Positions 48,524 to 57,059 of a stretch of DNA of 64,000 nt are shown in pieces. The translations under genes were made by a program, and so were the position numbers. Within the stretch, counting starts at the first letter, position 1, and each line of letters opens with the position of its first letter. Origin of the DNA: Limnohabitans sp. Rim47 (GTDB lineage Bacteria; Pseudomonadota; Gammaproteobacteria; Burkholderiales; Burkholderiaceae_C); NCBI RefSeq assembly GCF_001517545.1, contig NZ_FBYA01000001.1, positions 495,268-559,267 on the forward strand, read 5' to 3'. The notes beneath the pieces were generated by a model. That model worked only from the letters and a program-made list of their open reading frames with translations, ran no database searches and had not been told where the DNA came from.

Positions 48524-50557
48524 ATGAGTCAAACCCTCAACGCTGGCACGCTGTTGGCTGTGCCCCTCGCGCCCTTGGTGGGCTCGGTGCTGGCCGGTGT
48601 CCTCGGTACCCAATTTGGTGGCAACTGGATTGGCCGGCGCCTGTCGCACACACTGACCATTCTGGGTGTTTTTGTGGCGCTCGTTCTGTCGGCCATGACG
48701 CTCAAAAACGTCATCGACGGTGCCCGCTTCAACGAAACCCTCTACACCTGGATGGTGGTGGGGGGTCTGAAGATGGAAGTCGGCTTTCTGGTCGATGGCA
48801 TCACCGCCATGATGATGTGCGTCGTGACCTTTGTGTCGCTGATGGTTCACATCTACACCATTGGCTATATGGAAGAAGACGAAGGCTACAACCGCTTCTT
48901 CGCTTACATCTCGCTGTTCACCTTCTCGATGTTGATGCTCGTCATGAGCAACAACTTGCTGCAGCTGTTCTTTGGCTGGGAAGCCGTGGGTCTGGTGTCC
49001 TATTTGCTGATCGGCTTTTGGTACAACAAACCAACCGCCATTTTCGCCAACATGAAGGCCTTCCTGGTCAACCGTGTGGGTGATTTCGGCTTCATTTTGG
49101 GCATTGGCCTGATCGTGGCCTACACCGGCACGCTCAACTACACCGAGTTGTTTGCCAAAGCGGGCGACCTGGCCGCCATCAACTTCCCTTGGTATGTGTT
49201 CGGTCTGGACGGCATGCTGATCACTGTGATCTGCATTTGCTTGTTCATCGGTGCCATGGGCAAGTCGGCCCAGTTCCCGCTGCATGTGTGGTTGCCTGAC
49301 TCCATGGAAGGCCCGACCCCCATCTCGGCGCTGATCCACGCGGCCACTATGGTGACCGCAGGTATCTTCATGGTCGCCCGCATGTCGCCTCTGTTCGAGT
49401 TGTCCGATGCGGCCTTGAACTTCATCATGGTGATCGGCTCCATCACCGCCTTGTTCATGGGCTTTTTGGGCATCATTCAAAACGACATCAAGCGCGTGGT
49501 GGCTTACTCCACTTTGTCGCAGCTCGGGTACATGACCGTGGCGCTGGGTGCATCGGCCTATTCGGTGGCGGTGTTCCACCTGATGACGCACGCCTTCTTC
49601 AAGGCCTTGCTGTTCCTGGGCGCAGGCTCCGTCATCATGGGCATGCACCACAACCAAGACATCCGCTGGATGGGTGGCGTGCGCAAGTACATGCCCATCA
49701 CCTGGATCACCTCGCTGCTGGGTTCGCTGGCATTGATCGGCACGCCTTTGTTCTCGGGTTTTTATTCGAAGGACAGCATCATCGAAGCCGTGCATGAAAG
49801 CCACTTGGCCGCTGCTGGTTTTGCCAACTTCGCTGTGCTGGCCGGTGTGTTTGTGACCGCCTTCTATTCGTTCCGCATGTATTTCTTGGTCTTCCACGGC
49901 AAAGAGCGATACGACCAGAACCCTGACGCGCACCATGGGCACGATGACCACCACGGTCACGATGACCATGGTCATGACAAACCCCACGAGTCGCCTTGGG
50001 TGGTGACAGTGCCCTTGGTCCTGTTGGCTATTCCATCGGTGCTGATTGGCTACATGACGATTGAACCCATGCTGTATGGCGACTTTTTCAAAGACGTGAT
50101 CTTTGTGGACGCCGACAAGCACCCGGTCATGGTCGAAATGGCCGAAGCTTTCCACGGCCCTTTGGCCATGGCCAAGCACGCGCTGACGACTGCGCCATTC
50201 TGGCTGGCCTTGGCCGGTGTGGTGACCGCTTGGTACATGTACCTCGTCAACCCCAAAGTGCCGGCATTCTTTGCCCGCGCCTTGCGGCCGCTGATCGTGG
50301 TCATGGAGAACAAGTACTTCATGGACTGGATCAACGAGAACATCTTGGCCAAGGGTGCCCGTGGTTTGGGTTCGGGTCTGTGGAAGGTGGGTGATCGCGC
50401 CATCATCGACGGCTTCTTCGTCAACGGTTCCTGGAAAGTCGTGGGCATGGTTTCTGGCGTGGTGCGCTGGTTCCAGTCGGGCTACCTGTACCACTATGCC
50501 CTGGTCATGATTTTGGGTGTGTTCGTGCTGATGACGTATTTCGTCTGGCTCGCTTAA
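48524..50557 (+). CDS. nuoL: NADH-quinone oxidoreductase subunit L
   Basis: Antiporter-like proton pump at the distal end of the membrane arm, with the long lateral helix. 677 aa. Start ATG 48524 follows the nuoK stop by 7 bp. Typical blocks: LFFGWEAVGLVSYLLIGFW (pump Glu), HVWLPDSMEGPTPISALIHAATMVTAGIF (in parts) and LTHAFFKALLFLGAGS-like HLMTHAFFKALLFLGAG. Near residue 468 a His/Asp-rich loop (HHGHDDHHGHDDHGHD) is inserted between pump helices. Confidence 0.97.
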   Translation: MSQTLNAGTLLAVPLAPLVGSVLAGVLGTQFGGNWIGRRLSHTLTILGVFVALVLSAMTLKNVIDGARFNETLYTWMVVGGLKMEVGFLVDGITAMMMCVVTFVSLMVHIYTIGYMEEDEGYNRFFAYISLFTFSMLMLVMSNNLLQLFFGWEAVGLVSYLLIGFWYNKPTAIFANMKAFLVNRVGDFGFILGIGLIVAYTGTLNYTELFAKAGDLAAINFPWYVFGLDGMLITVICICLFIGAMGKSAQFPLHVWLPDSMEGPTPISALIHAATMVTAGIFMVARMSPLFELSDAALNFIMVIGSITALFMGFLGIIQNDIKRVVAYSTLSQLGYMTVALGASAYSVAVFHLMTHAFFKALLFLGAGSVIMGMHHNQDIRWMGGVRKYMPITWITSLLGSLALIGTPLFSGFYSKDSIIEAVHESHLAAAGFANFAVLAGVFVTAFYSFRMYFLVFHGKERYDQNPDAHHGHDDHHGHDDHGHDKPHESPWVVTVPLVLLAIPSVLIGYMTIEPMLYGDFFKDVIFVDADKHPVMVEMAEAFHGPLAMAKHALTTAPFWLALAGVVTAWYMYLVNPKVPAFFARALRPLIVVMENKYFMDWINENILAKGARGLGSGLWKVGDRAIIDGFFVNGSWKVVGMVSGVVRWFQSGYLYHYALVMILGVFVLMTYFVWLA

Positions 50558-50579
50558 CGATTTTGAGGACAAGATAAAA

Positions 50580-52055
50580 ATGGGATTGTTAAGCCTTGCC
50601 ATCTGGACGCCGATTGCTTTCGGTGTCATCTTGCTGGCCTTCGGTCGTGACAGCCAAGCCCGCGCCGTGCGCTGGTTGGCTCTCGTCGGTTCGATCGTCA
50701 GTTTCCTGATCACTTTGCCTTTGTATTCGGGCTTTCAGCTCGGTACTTCGGCCATGCAGTTCGTTGAAAAGGCGTCGTGGATCGAGCGTTTCAATGTGCA
50801 CTACCACTTGGGTGTAGACGGCATCTCGCTGTGGCTCGTGCTGTTGACGGCGTTCATCAACGTGATCGTGGTCATTGCGGGCTGGGAAGTCATCACGCGC
50901 AAAGTCAACCAGTACATGGCCGCCTTCCTGATCTTGTCGGGTCTGATGATCGGTGTGTTCAGTGCCTTGGACGGCATCTTGTTCTACGTCTTCTTCGAGG
51001 CGACCTTGATCCCGATGTACCTGATCATTGGTATTTGGGGTGGCCCGAACAAGATTTATGCGGCGTTCAAATTCTTCCTGTACACCTTGATGGGCTCCTT
51101 GCTCACGCTGATTGCCCTCATTTACCTGTACACCGCCTCGAATGGCAGCTTTGACATCCTGACTTGGCACAAACTGCAGCTGTCGGGTACCGTGCAAACA
51201 CTGTTGTTCTTTGCGTTCTTTGCGGCCTTTGCCGTGAAAGTGCCCATGTGGCCATTTCACACTTGGCTGCCTGATGTGCACGTCGAAGCGCCCACAGGCG
51301 GCTCTGCGGTGCTCGCGGCCATCATGCTCAAGCTCGGTGCTTATGGTTTCCTGCGTTTCTCGATGCCCATCGCACCTGATGCGGCTCGCGAATGGGGCAT
51401 GTTCATCATCGTGCTGTCTTTGGTGGCCGTGGTCTACGTGGGTCTGGTGGCCATGGTGCAGCAAGACATGAAGAAACTGGTGGCCTACTCATCGGTGGCG
51501 CACATGGGTTTCGTGACCTTGGGCTTTTTCATCTTCAACCCGCTGGGCGTGTCCGGTGGCATTGTGCAGATGATCGCGCATGGCTTTGTGTCGGCTGCCA
51601 TGTTCTTGTCGATTGGCGTCTTGTATGACCGCGTGCACTCGCGTGAAATCGCCAGCTATGGTGGCGTGGTCAACACCATGCCCAAGTTTGCGGCTTTCGC
51701 CTTGTTCTTTTCGATGGCCAACTGCGGCTTGCCAGGCACAGCCGGTTTCGTGGGCGAGTGGATGGTCATTCTGGGTGCTGTGAAGTTCAACTTCTGGATC
51801 GGTGCCCTGGCGGCTTCGGCTCTGATTTTTGGTGCGGCCTACACCCTGTGGATGTTCAAGCGCGTGTACCTCGGCCCTGTTGCCAATGACGACGTCAAAG
51901 ACTTGACTGACATCAATGGCCGTGAGTTTCTGGTGATGGCCTTGCTGGCCGCCGCAGTGCTCTACATGGGTGTCTACCCCAAACCTTTCACCGACGTGAT
52001 GGACACTTCGGTGGCCGACTTGCTCAAGCACGTTGCTATGTCCAAGTTGCCTTGA
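50580..52055 (+). CDS. nuoM: NADH-quinone oxidoreductase subunit M
   Basis: Antiporter-like proton pump ND4. 491 aa, 14 helices. Pump Glu in LFYVFFEATLIPMYLIIGIWGG (near residue 145), Lys in the AAFKFFLYTLMGSLL helix and HTWLPDVHVEAPTGGSAVLAAIMLKLG (near 225, in parts). QQDMKKLVAYSSVAHMGFV follows at about 300. Confidence 0.98.
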   Translation: MGLLSLAIWTPIAFGVILLAFGRDSQARAVRWLALVGSIVSFLITLPLYSGFQLGTSAMQFVEKASWIERFNVHYHLGVDGISLWLVLLTAFINVIVVIAGWEVITRKVNQYMAAFLILSGLMIGVFSALDGILFYVFFEATLIPMYLIIGIWGGPNKIYAAFKFFLYTLMGSLLTLIALIYLYTASNGSFDILTWHKLQLSGTVQTLLFFAFFAAFAVKVPMWPFHTWLPDVHVEAPTGGSAVLAAIMLKLGAYGFLRFSMPIAPDAAREWGMFIIVLSLVAVVYVGLVAMVQQDMKKLVAYSSVAHMGFVTLGFFIFNPLGVSGGIVQMIAHGFVSAAMFLSIGVLYDRVHSREIASYGGVVNTMPKFAAFALFFSMANCGLPGTAGFVGEWMVILGAVKFNFWIGALAASALIFGAAYTLWMFKRVYLGPVANDDVKDLTDINGREFLVMALLAAAVLYMGVYPKPFTDVMDTSVADLLKHVAMSKLP

Positions 52056-52105
52056 GCAACGGGCATTGAACGTTTAGCCTGATTAGAAGAATTGAGAGAA
52101 CACAG

Positions 52106-53593
52106 ATGATGGACAACTCCAGCTGGATGACGATTTATCCGGAGATCGTGTTGCTGGTCATGGCCTGCGTGATTGCGCTGGCCGACCTCTTCGTGAAAAG
52201 CCCCAAGCGCACCGCCACCTACGCCTTGACCTTGCTGTCATTGGGCGGAGTGGCTTGGCTGCACGCACTGTCGGCCGATGCCGGACAAACGCTGTACGGC
52301 TTTGGTCGCCTGGTGGTCAGTGACCCGATGGGCCATTGGCTCAAGTGTTTTGCCACGATCGCCGTCATGGTCACCCTGGTTTATTCACGTCCCTACGCCG
52401 CCGATCGCGACATGTTGCGCGGTGGTGAACTGTTCAGCCTGGGCATGTTTGCCTTGCTGGGCATGAGCTTCATGATTTCGGGGCAGAACTTCATCGTGAT
52501 CTACCTGGGCCTCGAGCTGTTGACTTTGTCGAGTTATGCCTTAGTCGCTTTGCGCCGTGACCACACCCAAGCCACCGAAGCGGCCATGAAGTACTTTGTG
52601 CTGGGTGCCATGGCTTCGGGCTTTTTGCTGTACGGCATGTCCATGATGTACGGTGCCACGGGCAGCCTGGAGCTGTCGGCTGTCTTCAAGGCCGTTGCTT
52701 CTGGTCATGTGAACCACCAGGTGCTGGTGTTCGGTTTGGTCTTCATCGTTGCCGGTCTGTCTTTCAAGATCGGTGCCGTGCCTTTCCACATGTGGATTCC
52801 GGACGTGTACCAAGGTGCCCCAACGGCGGCTACCCTCATGATCGGCGGCGCCCCCAAGTTGGCGGCTTTTGCGATCATGGTCCGTTTGCTCGTCGAAGGC
52901 TTGTTGCCACTGGCCTTTGACTGGCAGCAGATGTTGTCATTTCTGGCCATTGGTTCTTTGCTGGTCGGTAACCTGGCGGCCATTGCCCAGACCAACCTCA
53001 AACGCATGCTGGCCTATTCAACTATCGCGCAAATGGGCTTTGTGCTGCTGGGTTTTGTGGCCGGTGTCATCAATGGCCAAACCACTCTGGCTGCCAACGC
53101 TTACAGCTCGGCCATGTTCTACATGGTTTCGTATGTGCTGACCACCTTGGCCAGTTTTGGCGTGATCATGTTGCTGGCGCGCCAAGGCTTTGAGAGCGAA
53201 GAGATCACCGACTTGGCAGGTTTGAACCAGCGCAGCCCGCTGTACGCTGGCGTGATGGCGATCTGCCTGTTTTCCATGGCCGGTATCCCGCCGATGGTGG
53301 GTTTCTATGCCAAGTTGTCGGTGTTGCAATCGCTGATCGTCTCGGGTCAGAGTTTCTACATCGGGCTGGCCATCTTCGCAGTGATCATGTCCCTGATCGG
53401 TGCGTTTTACTACCTGCGTGTCGTCAAGGTCATGTACTTTGATGAACCTGTGACGGCCACCACGGTATCGGCCAGCACCGATGTGCGCGTGGTGTTGTCG
53501 GTGAACGGCTTGTTGGTTTTGGTGTTGGGCATCATGCCCGGTGCCTTGATGGCACTGTGCGCAGATGCCATTGCCCGCATGTTGGTCATCTGA
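52106..53593 (+). CDS. nuoN: NADH-quinone oxidoreductase subunit N
   Basis: Antiporter-like proton pump ND2, the last of the 14 Complex I genes. 495 aa, 14 helices. Seen: IYLGLELLTLSSYALVALRR (pump Glu near 136), FHMWIPDVYQGAPTAATLMI, LKRMLAYSTIAQMGFVLLG and GIPPMVGFYAKLSVL. The start is ATG 52106 or the adjacent ATG 52109. Confidence 0.98.
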   Translation: MMDNSSWMTIYPEIVLLVMACVIALADLFVKSPKRTATYALTLLSLGGVAWLHALSADAGQTLYGFGRLVVSDPMGHWLKCFATIAVMVTLVYSRPYAADRDMLRGGELFSLGMFALLGMSFMISGQNFIVIYLGLELLTLSSYALVALRRDHTQATEAAMKYFVLGAMASGFLLYGMSMMYGATGSLELSAVFKAVASGHVNHQVLVFGLVFIVAGLSFKIGAVPFHMWIPDVYQGAPTAATLMIGGAPKLAAFAIMVRLLVEGLLPLAFDWQQMLSFLAIGSLLVGNLAAIAQTNLKRMLAYSTIAQMGFVLLGFVAGVINGQTTLAANAYSSAMFYMVSYVLTTLASFGVIMLLARQGFESEEITDLAGLNQRSPLYAGVMAICLFSMAGIPPMVGFYAKLSVLQSLIVSGQSFYIGLAIFAVIMSLIGAFYYLRVVKVMYFDEPVTATTVSASTDVRVVLSVNGLLVLVLGIMPGALMALCADAIARMLVI

Positions 53594-53609
53594 TCGGCGT
53601 TGCCTGAGC

Positions 53610-53912
53610 ATGTCAACCTCTTTGCAAATCGGCTTTTTGGTCGTACTGGCGTTGCTGGCGGCCAATTTGCCCTTCATCAACCAGCGGATCTTGGTGCTGG
53701 GGCCTCAGCGCAGCAGCAAACCCCTGGTATGGCGATTGGCTGAATTGGTGGTGTTGTACTTCGTGGTGGGTGCCATCGGCTTGGCATTCGAAAACCATGG
53801 CGGCCAGATTGCACCCCAAGGCTGGGAGTTTTACGCCATCACAGGCACCATGTTTGTGACCTTGGCATTCCCCGGGTTTGTTTACCGCTACCTCATGCAC
53901 CGCCAACATTGA
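53610..53912 (+). CDS. DUF2818 family membrane protein, nuo-linked
   Basis: A 100-aa protein with three hydrophobic helices (about residues 5-22, 47-65, 75-93). It includes LLAANLPFINQRIL at the N-terminus, FENHGGQIAPQGWEFYAITGT in the middle and FPGFVYRYLMHRQH at the end. This matches DUF2818, which I know as a gene following nuoN in betaproteobacteria. It begins 16 bp after nuoN, so it is in the operon. Possibly an accessory or assembly factor for Complex I; its function is not established. Confidence 0.88.
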   Translation: MSTSLQIGFLVVLALLAANLPFINQRILVLGPQRSSKPLVWRLAELVVLYFVVGAIGLAFENHGGQIAPQGWEFYAITGTMFVTLAFPGFVYRYLMHRQH

Positions 53913-53936
53913 GCGCTGTTGGGTTTGGACGCGCGC

Positions 53937-54521
53937 ATGTCTGACGAGCACCTGATCGAGCACCGGGTCAGCCAGCAAGAATTGCTGCGCGGCAACTTCT
54001 TGCACGCCTTTCGCGATACCGTTCGATTGCCCAATCAAGGATTGGCCACGCGCGAATATGTGGTTCACCCGGGTGCGGTCATGGTCATTCCGCTGCTCGA
54101 CACACCCGAGGGCCTGCGCCTTGTGTTGGAGCGCCAATACCGCTACCCCGTCGGGCAGGTGATGATCGAGTTCCCTGCTGGCAAGCTCGATGCGGGCGAA
54201 GAACCTGGCTTGTGTGCTCAGCGCGAACTGATGGAAGAAACCGGTTACACCGCCCGTCAGTGGGCGAGGGCAGGCGTGTTGCACCCTGTGATTGCGTACT
54301 CGACCGAAGTAATCGAAATCTGGTTTGCCAAAGACCTGACGCTGGGTGAGCGGCAACTGGATTCTGAAGAGTTTCTGGACGTCTTCACCGCGACTCCTGC
54401 CGAGTTGATGGCCTGGTGCCGCGACGGGCAAGTCACCGATGCCAAAACCCTCACGGGCGTGCTGTGGCTACAGAACATGCTTGCGGGCAGCTGGCCGCTG
54501 ACCTGGCAAACCTTGCCCTGA
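53937..54521 (+). CDS. NUDIX hydrolase, ADP-ribose pyrophosphatase type
   Basis: Hydrolyses a nucleoside diphosphate-X compound, probably ADP-ribose, to AMP and ribose 5-phosphate. 194 aa from ATG 53937. The complete Nudix box GKLDAGEEPGLCAQRELMEETGYT (quoted as GKLDAGEEPG and RELMEETGYT; pattern GX5EX7REUXEEXGU) is near residues 81-104, preceded by VLERQYRYPVGQVMIEFPAG, the ADPRase substrate segment. It is the second gene after nuoN. NAD(H) turnover and ADP-ribose clean-up would be a reasonable link with Complex I (inference). Confidence 0.9.
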   Translation: MSDEHLIEHRVSQQELLRGNFLHAFRDTVRLPNQGLATREYVVHPGAVMVIPLLDTPEGLRLVLERQYRYPVGQVMIEFPAGKLDAGEEPGLCAQRELMEETGYTARQWARAGVLHPVIAYSTEVIEIWFAKDLTLGERQLDSEEFLDVFTATPAELMAWCRDGQVTDAKTLTGVLWLQNMLAGSWPLTWQTLP

Positions 54522-54533
54522 GACCTTCTACCC

Positions 54534-55052
54534 ATGAAAGTGCTGGACCTCCAATGTCCGCAGGGCCACAGCTTTGAAGGCTGGTTTGGTTCTCAAGACG
54601 ACTACGACGCACAACGTGCGCGCGGGTTGGTTACGTGCCCGGTGTGCAACGACAGCGACATTGTCAAAATGCTGTCTGCGCCGCGACTGAACCTGGGGCA
54701 CGGCGGGGCCCCGGTGTCGAGCAAGGCTGAAACGGAAGCCAAAGACAATGCCAGTCCTGCGGCCACACCTGCGTTGCCGGACCCGGCGGACCCGCATCGC
54801 CAGCGGCCCGATCTGCACGGCTTGCAACAAATGCAAGCGGCCATGATGAACATGGTGCGCCACGTCATGGCCAATACCGAAGACGTTGGCCCTCAGTTTG
54901 CCGAAGAAGCCCGCAAGATTCATTACGGTGAGCGCGAAGAACGCAACATTCGTGGCCAGGCTACTCGCGAAGAAACCGAAGCCTTGCTCGAAGAGGGCAT
55001 CGACGTCATGCCCTTGCCAGTGCCTGAGAACCTCAAAGGCCCGCTGCAGTAA
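54534..55052 (+). CDS. DUF1178 family zinc-ribbon-like protein
   Basis: A 172-aa protein of the DUF1178 family, function unknown. The N-terminus VLDLQCPQGHSFEGWFGSQDDYD then LVTCPVCNDSDIVKMLSAPRL forms a likely zinc ribbon (Cys and His at about 6/10 and Cys pair near 38-41). A Pro/Ala-rich linker (about 60-90) and a conserved C-terminal helical part follow, with ARKIHYGEREERNIRGQATREETEALLEEGI and LPLPVPENLKGPLQ-type end. Twelve bp after the NUDIX gene, so co-transcribed. Confidence 0.85.
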   Translation: MKVLDLQCPQGHSFEGWFGSQDDYDAQRARGLVTCPVCNDSDIVKMLSAPRLNLGHGGAPVSSKAETEAKDNASPAATPALPDPADPHRQRPDLHGLQQMQAAMMNMVRHVMANTEDVGPQFAEEARKIHYGEREERNIRGQATREETEALLEEGIDVMPLPVPENLKGPLQ

Positions 55053-55156
55053 AGCGGGCGCACCAGCCCTGCGCTCTGAAAGATTTGATCAGATCGACAG
55101 AGCGTGACCTCCATGACCGTCAAGCCCCACCGTCTGCGTCATACTCGCGGCAGCCC

Positions 55157-55561
55157 ATGAACACCCTCCACATCCAAGACGCCGAGGTCGAACTGACGGC
55201 CATCCGCGCACAAGGCCCGGGTGGGCAAAACGTCAACAAAGTCTCGAGTGCCATTCAGCTGCGGTTTGATGTGGCCAACGCATCTTTGCCCGATGACATC
55301 AAGCAGCGTTGGCTGCAGTCCGGCGACAACCGTCTGACGCAAGAGGGGGTCTTCATCCTCAAGGCCCAGCGCCACCGCACTCAAGAGGCCAACCGGATGG
55401 ATGCGTGGGCGCGCCTTTATGAAACGTTAGACCTGTATGCCAAGCCCCCAAAGCCCCGCAAGGCCACCAAGCCGACTTATGGCTCGGTGAAACGGCGACT
55501 GGAGGGCAAGTCGATGCAATCGCGCCTGAAAGCAAGCCGGCGCAACGACACCGGGGCTTGA
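55157..55561 (+). CDS. arfB: Alternative ribosome-rescue factor ArfB (YaeJ-like peptidyl-tRNA hydrolase)
   Basis: Releases peptides from ribosomes stalled on truncated mRNA without a stop codon. 134 aa from ATG 55157. The catalytic GGQ is in IRAQGPGGQNVNKVSSAIQLRFD (Gly-Gly-Gln near residues 20-22). A basic C-terminal tail follows (KPPKPRKATKPTYGSVKRRLEGK and SRLKASRRN), the part that enters the empty mRNA channel. No stop-codon-recognition domain, so it is not RF1/RF2. Last gene before the convergent SGNH gene. Confidence 0.92.
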   Translation: MNTLHIQDAEVELTAIRAQGPGGQNVNKVSSAIQLRFDVANASLPDDIKQRWLQSGDNRLTQEGVFILKAQRHRTQEANRMDAWARLYETLDLYAKPPKPRKATKPTYGSVKRRLEGKSMQSRLKASRRNDTGA

Positions 55562-55594
55562 AATTCTTGGGCAGCCAGTCTGCCTTGAGAACGG

Positions 55595-56884
55595 TCACCG
55601 CGACTTGATCGGCACCACACTCACCAAACTGCGTGCGCTTTGCGCATAGCCCTCGGGCGTCAGGTGCAGCAGGTCGGCTTGCATCCAGCCTTTGGCTAAC
55701 CATCGCTGTGCGGCGCCCGGGCCGCCCATGGCTTTTTGCCAGTGCCAGTGGGCGCAGCCCTTGGCGATGGCTAGCCGGTACTGGCTGTCGTTGATCAGGC
55801 GCAGGGTGTTGGACGATCGTTGGGCATCGGGCGGGCCGATCAGGATGCATCGGGCTTGGGGGTAGGCGTTTTTCAGGCGGCTGAGGCTGGCGCTCAGCTG
55901 GGCCTCGTACAGCCCAACCTTGAAATCCGGGTCCAGCGATTCGTTGGTGCCCGATTGCAAGATGACCACATCGTAGCCCGCGTTCAGTGGGTCTTCCCGG
56001 CGCAAGTGGCCGCTGTCCACCACACGCCAGCCCCTGGCCGTGGCCCCGGGGATGCTGAACACATCCAGGATGGCCTGGGTCTTGCCCTCGTACACCGGAG
56101 CGATGCCGTCGATGCGAATTTGTCCAGCGATGACCCGTAAGCGCAATGTCGCAAAGGCCTGCTCTGCTTGCACCCGCAGGCGCTGGCTGCTGCTTGGCCC
56201 GAGGTCGACGATGGCTTCTGCGCCGTCATCAACGGTGATGCCCAGCACCAGGCTGCGCTCGGCCTTGTCTTTGGCAAAGTGGATGTCGGCCCATCTCACC
56301 CGGGTCTGGGCATCGGGGTAGCGAAAGTCCAGCCACATGAATGCACCAGCGTCTTCGGTGCCCAAGTGGGCCAGCGATTTGGCATAGGCCTGCGGGCCTT
56401 CGGTGGGGCTGCGGTAGGCCATGCTCAGGTGCCAGTCGTCACTCAGGCAGGCGCGGCGCAGGGGCTGGCGAATGCCCTTCACTCCGAAGGTCGGGGCAAT
56501 GAAGCTGGGGTGGGTCTGTGCATGCGGCAGGCGCAGTGCCTCTAACAGGCTGTCGGCAAAGGTGCCGGACGCCGTGTGGCTGTCGCCCCACAGGCCGATT
56601 TTGGGTCCCAGCGTGTGCTTGTGCACGGGCGGTGTGTACGCCTGACGCCATTCGGGTGGCATCGGTTCGCTTGCGGCGTCAGGGCTTGCTGCTGTTGCCG
56701 TTGTGGCATGGCCAGAACGCGGGGGGCTTGCAAAAGCCCGTGACTTGGAGGGCGGACAGTTGAATTCGGCCGGATCGCGCTGCCCATTCACTCGCAACAG
56801 CATGATGTCGGGCTCTGCGAGGGTGTTGAGCGACAAACAGGCCGTGACGAGGGCGGCGGTGAATCTGTAAAAAACCGGTGTCAA
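55595..56884 (-). CDS. Exported SGNH-family esterase, Ape1-like layout (first copy)
   Basis: A 429-aa exported protein. The start is uncertain: TTG 56884 gives a good signal peptide (FYRFTAALVTACLSLNTLAEP), the first ATG is 27 codons later and would lose it. The SGNH blocks are split: GDSH at residues 100-103 (block I, nucleophile Ser), GTNE near 313 (block III) and DLLHLTP near 405 (block V, catalytic Asp/His). About 210 residues of mainly beta-type sequence lie between blocks I and III. An inserted beta-sandwich in this place is known in the peptidoglycan O-acetylesterase Ape1, so deacetylation of a cell-wall glycan is a reasonable guess. Paralogue of the gene at 60202. Confidence 0.78.
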   Translation of the reverse strand: MTPVFYRFTAALVTACLSLNTLAEPDIMLLRVNGQRDPAEFNCPPSKSRAFASPPRSGHATTATAASPDAASEPMPPEWRQAYTPPVHKHTLGPKIGLWGDSHTASGTFADSLLEALRLPHAQTHPSFIAPTFGVKGIRQPLRRACLSDDWHLSMAYRSPTEGPQAYAKSLAHLGTEDAGAFMWLDFRYPDAQTRVRWADIHFAKDKAERSLVLGITVDDGAEAIVDLGPSSSQRLRVQAEQAFATLRLRVIAGQIRIDGIAPVYEGKTQAILDVFSIPGATARGWRVVDSGHLRREDPLNAGYDVVILQSGTNESLDPDFKVGLYEAQLSASLSRLKNAYPQARCILIGPPDAQRSSNTLRLINDSQYRLAIAKGCAHWHWQKAMGGPGAAQRWLAKGWMQADLLHLTPEGYAQSARSLVSVVPIKSR

Positions 56885-57059
56885 AAGTGCGTCCGTTGAG
56901 CAATAGAAGTGGGTGTTTGTACCACTTAGGTGTTGGTTCGAGCGGCCTGGGGGTATCTGTTAATTCAGGCTTGAAAATTGCTCATGCTGAACAGACTGTG
57001 GAATACCCGTCAACTTTTTCTACGCCCGTGCACCGGCCGCACTGGCCGCACATGATGCC

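Noticed and set aside
48506..50713. A 735-codon antisense frame across nuoL
   Set aside because: His/Gln-rich shadow of a membrane-protein gene; no recognisable domain.
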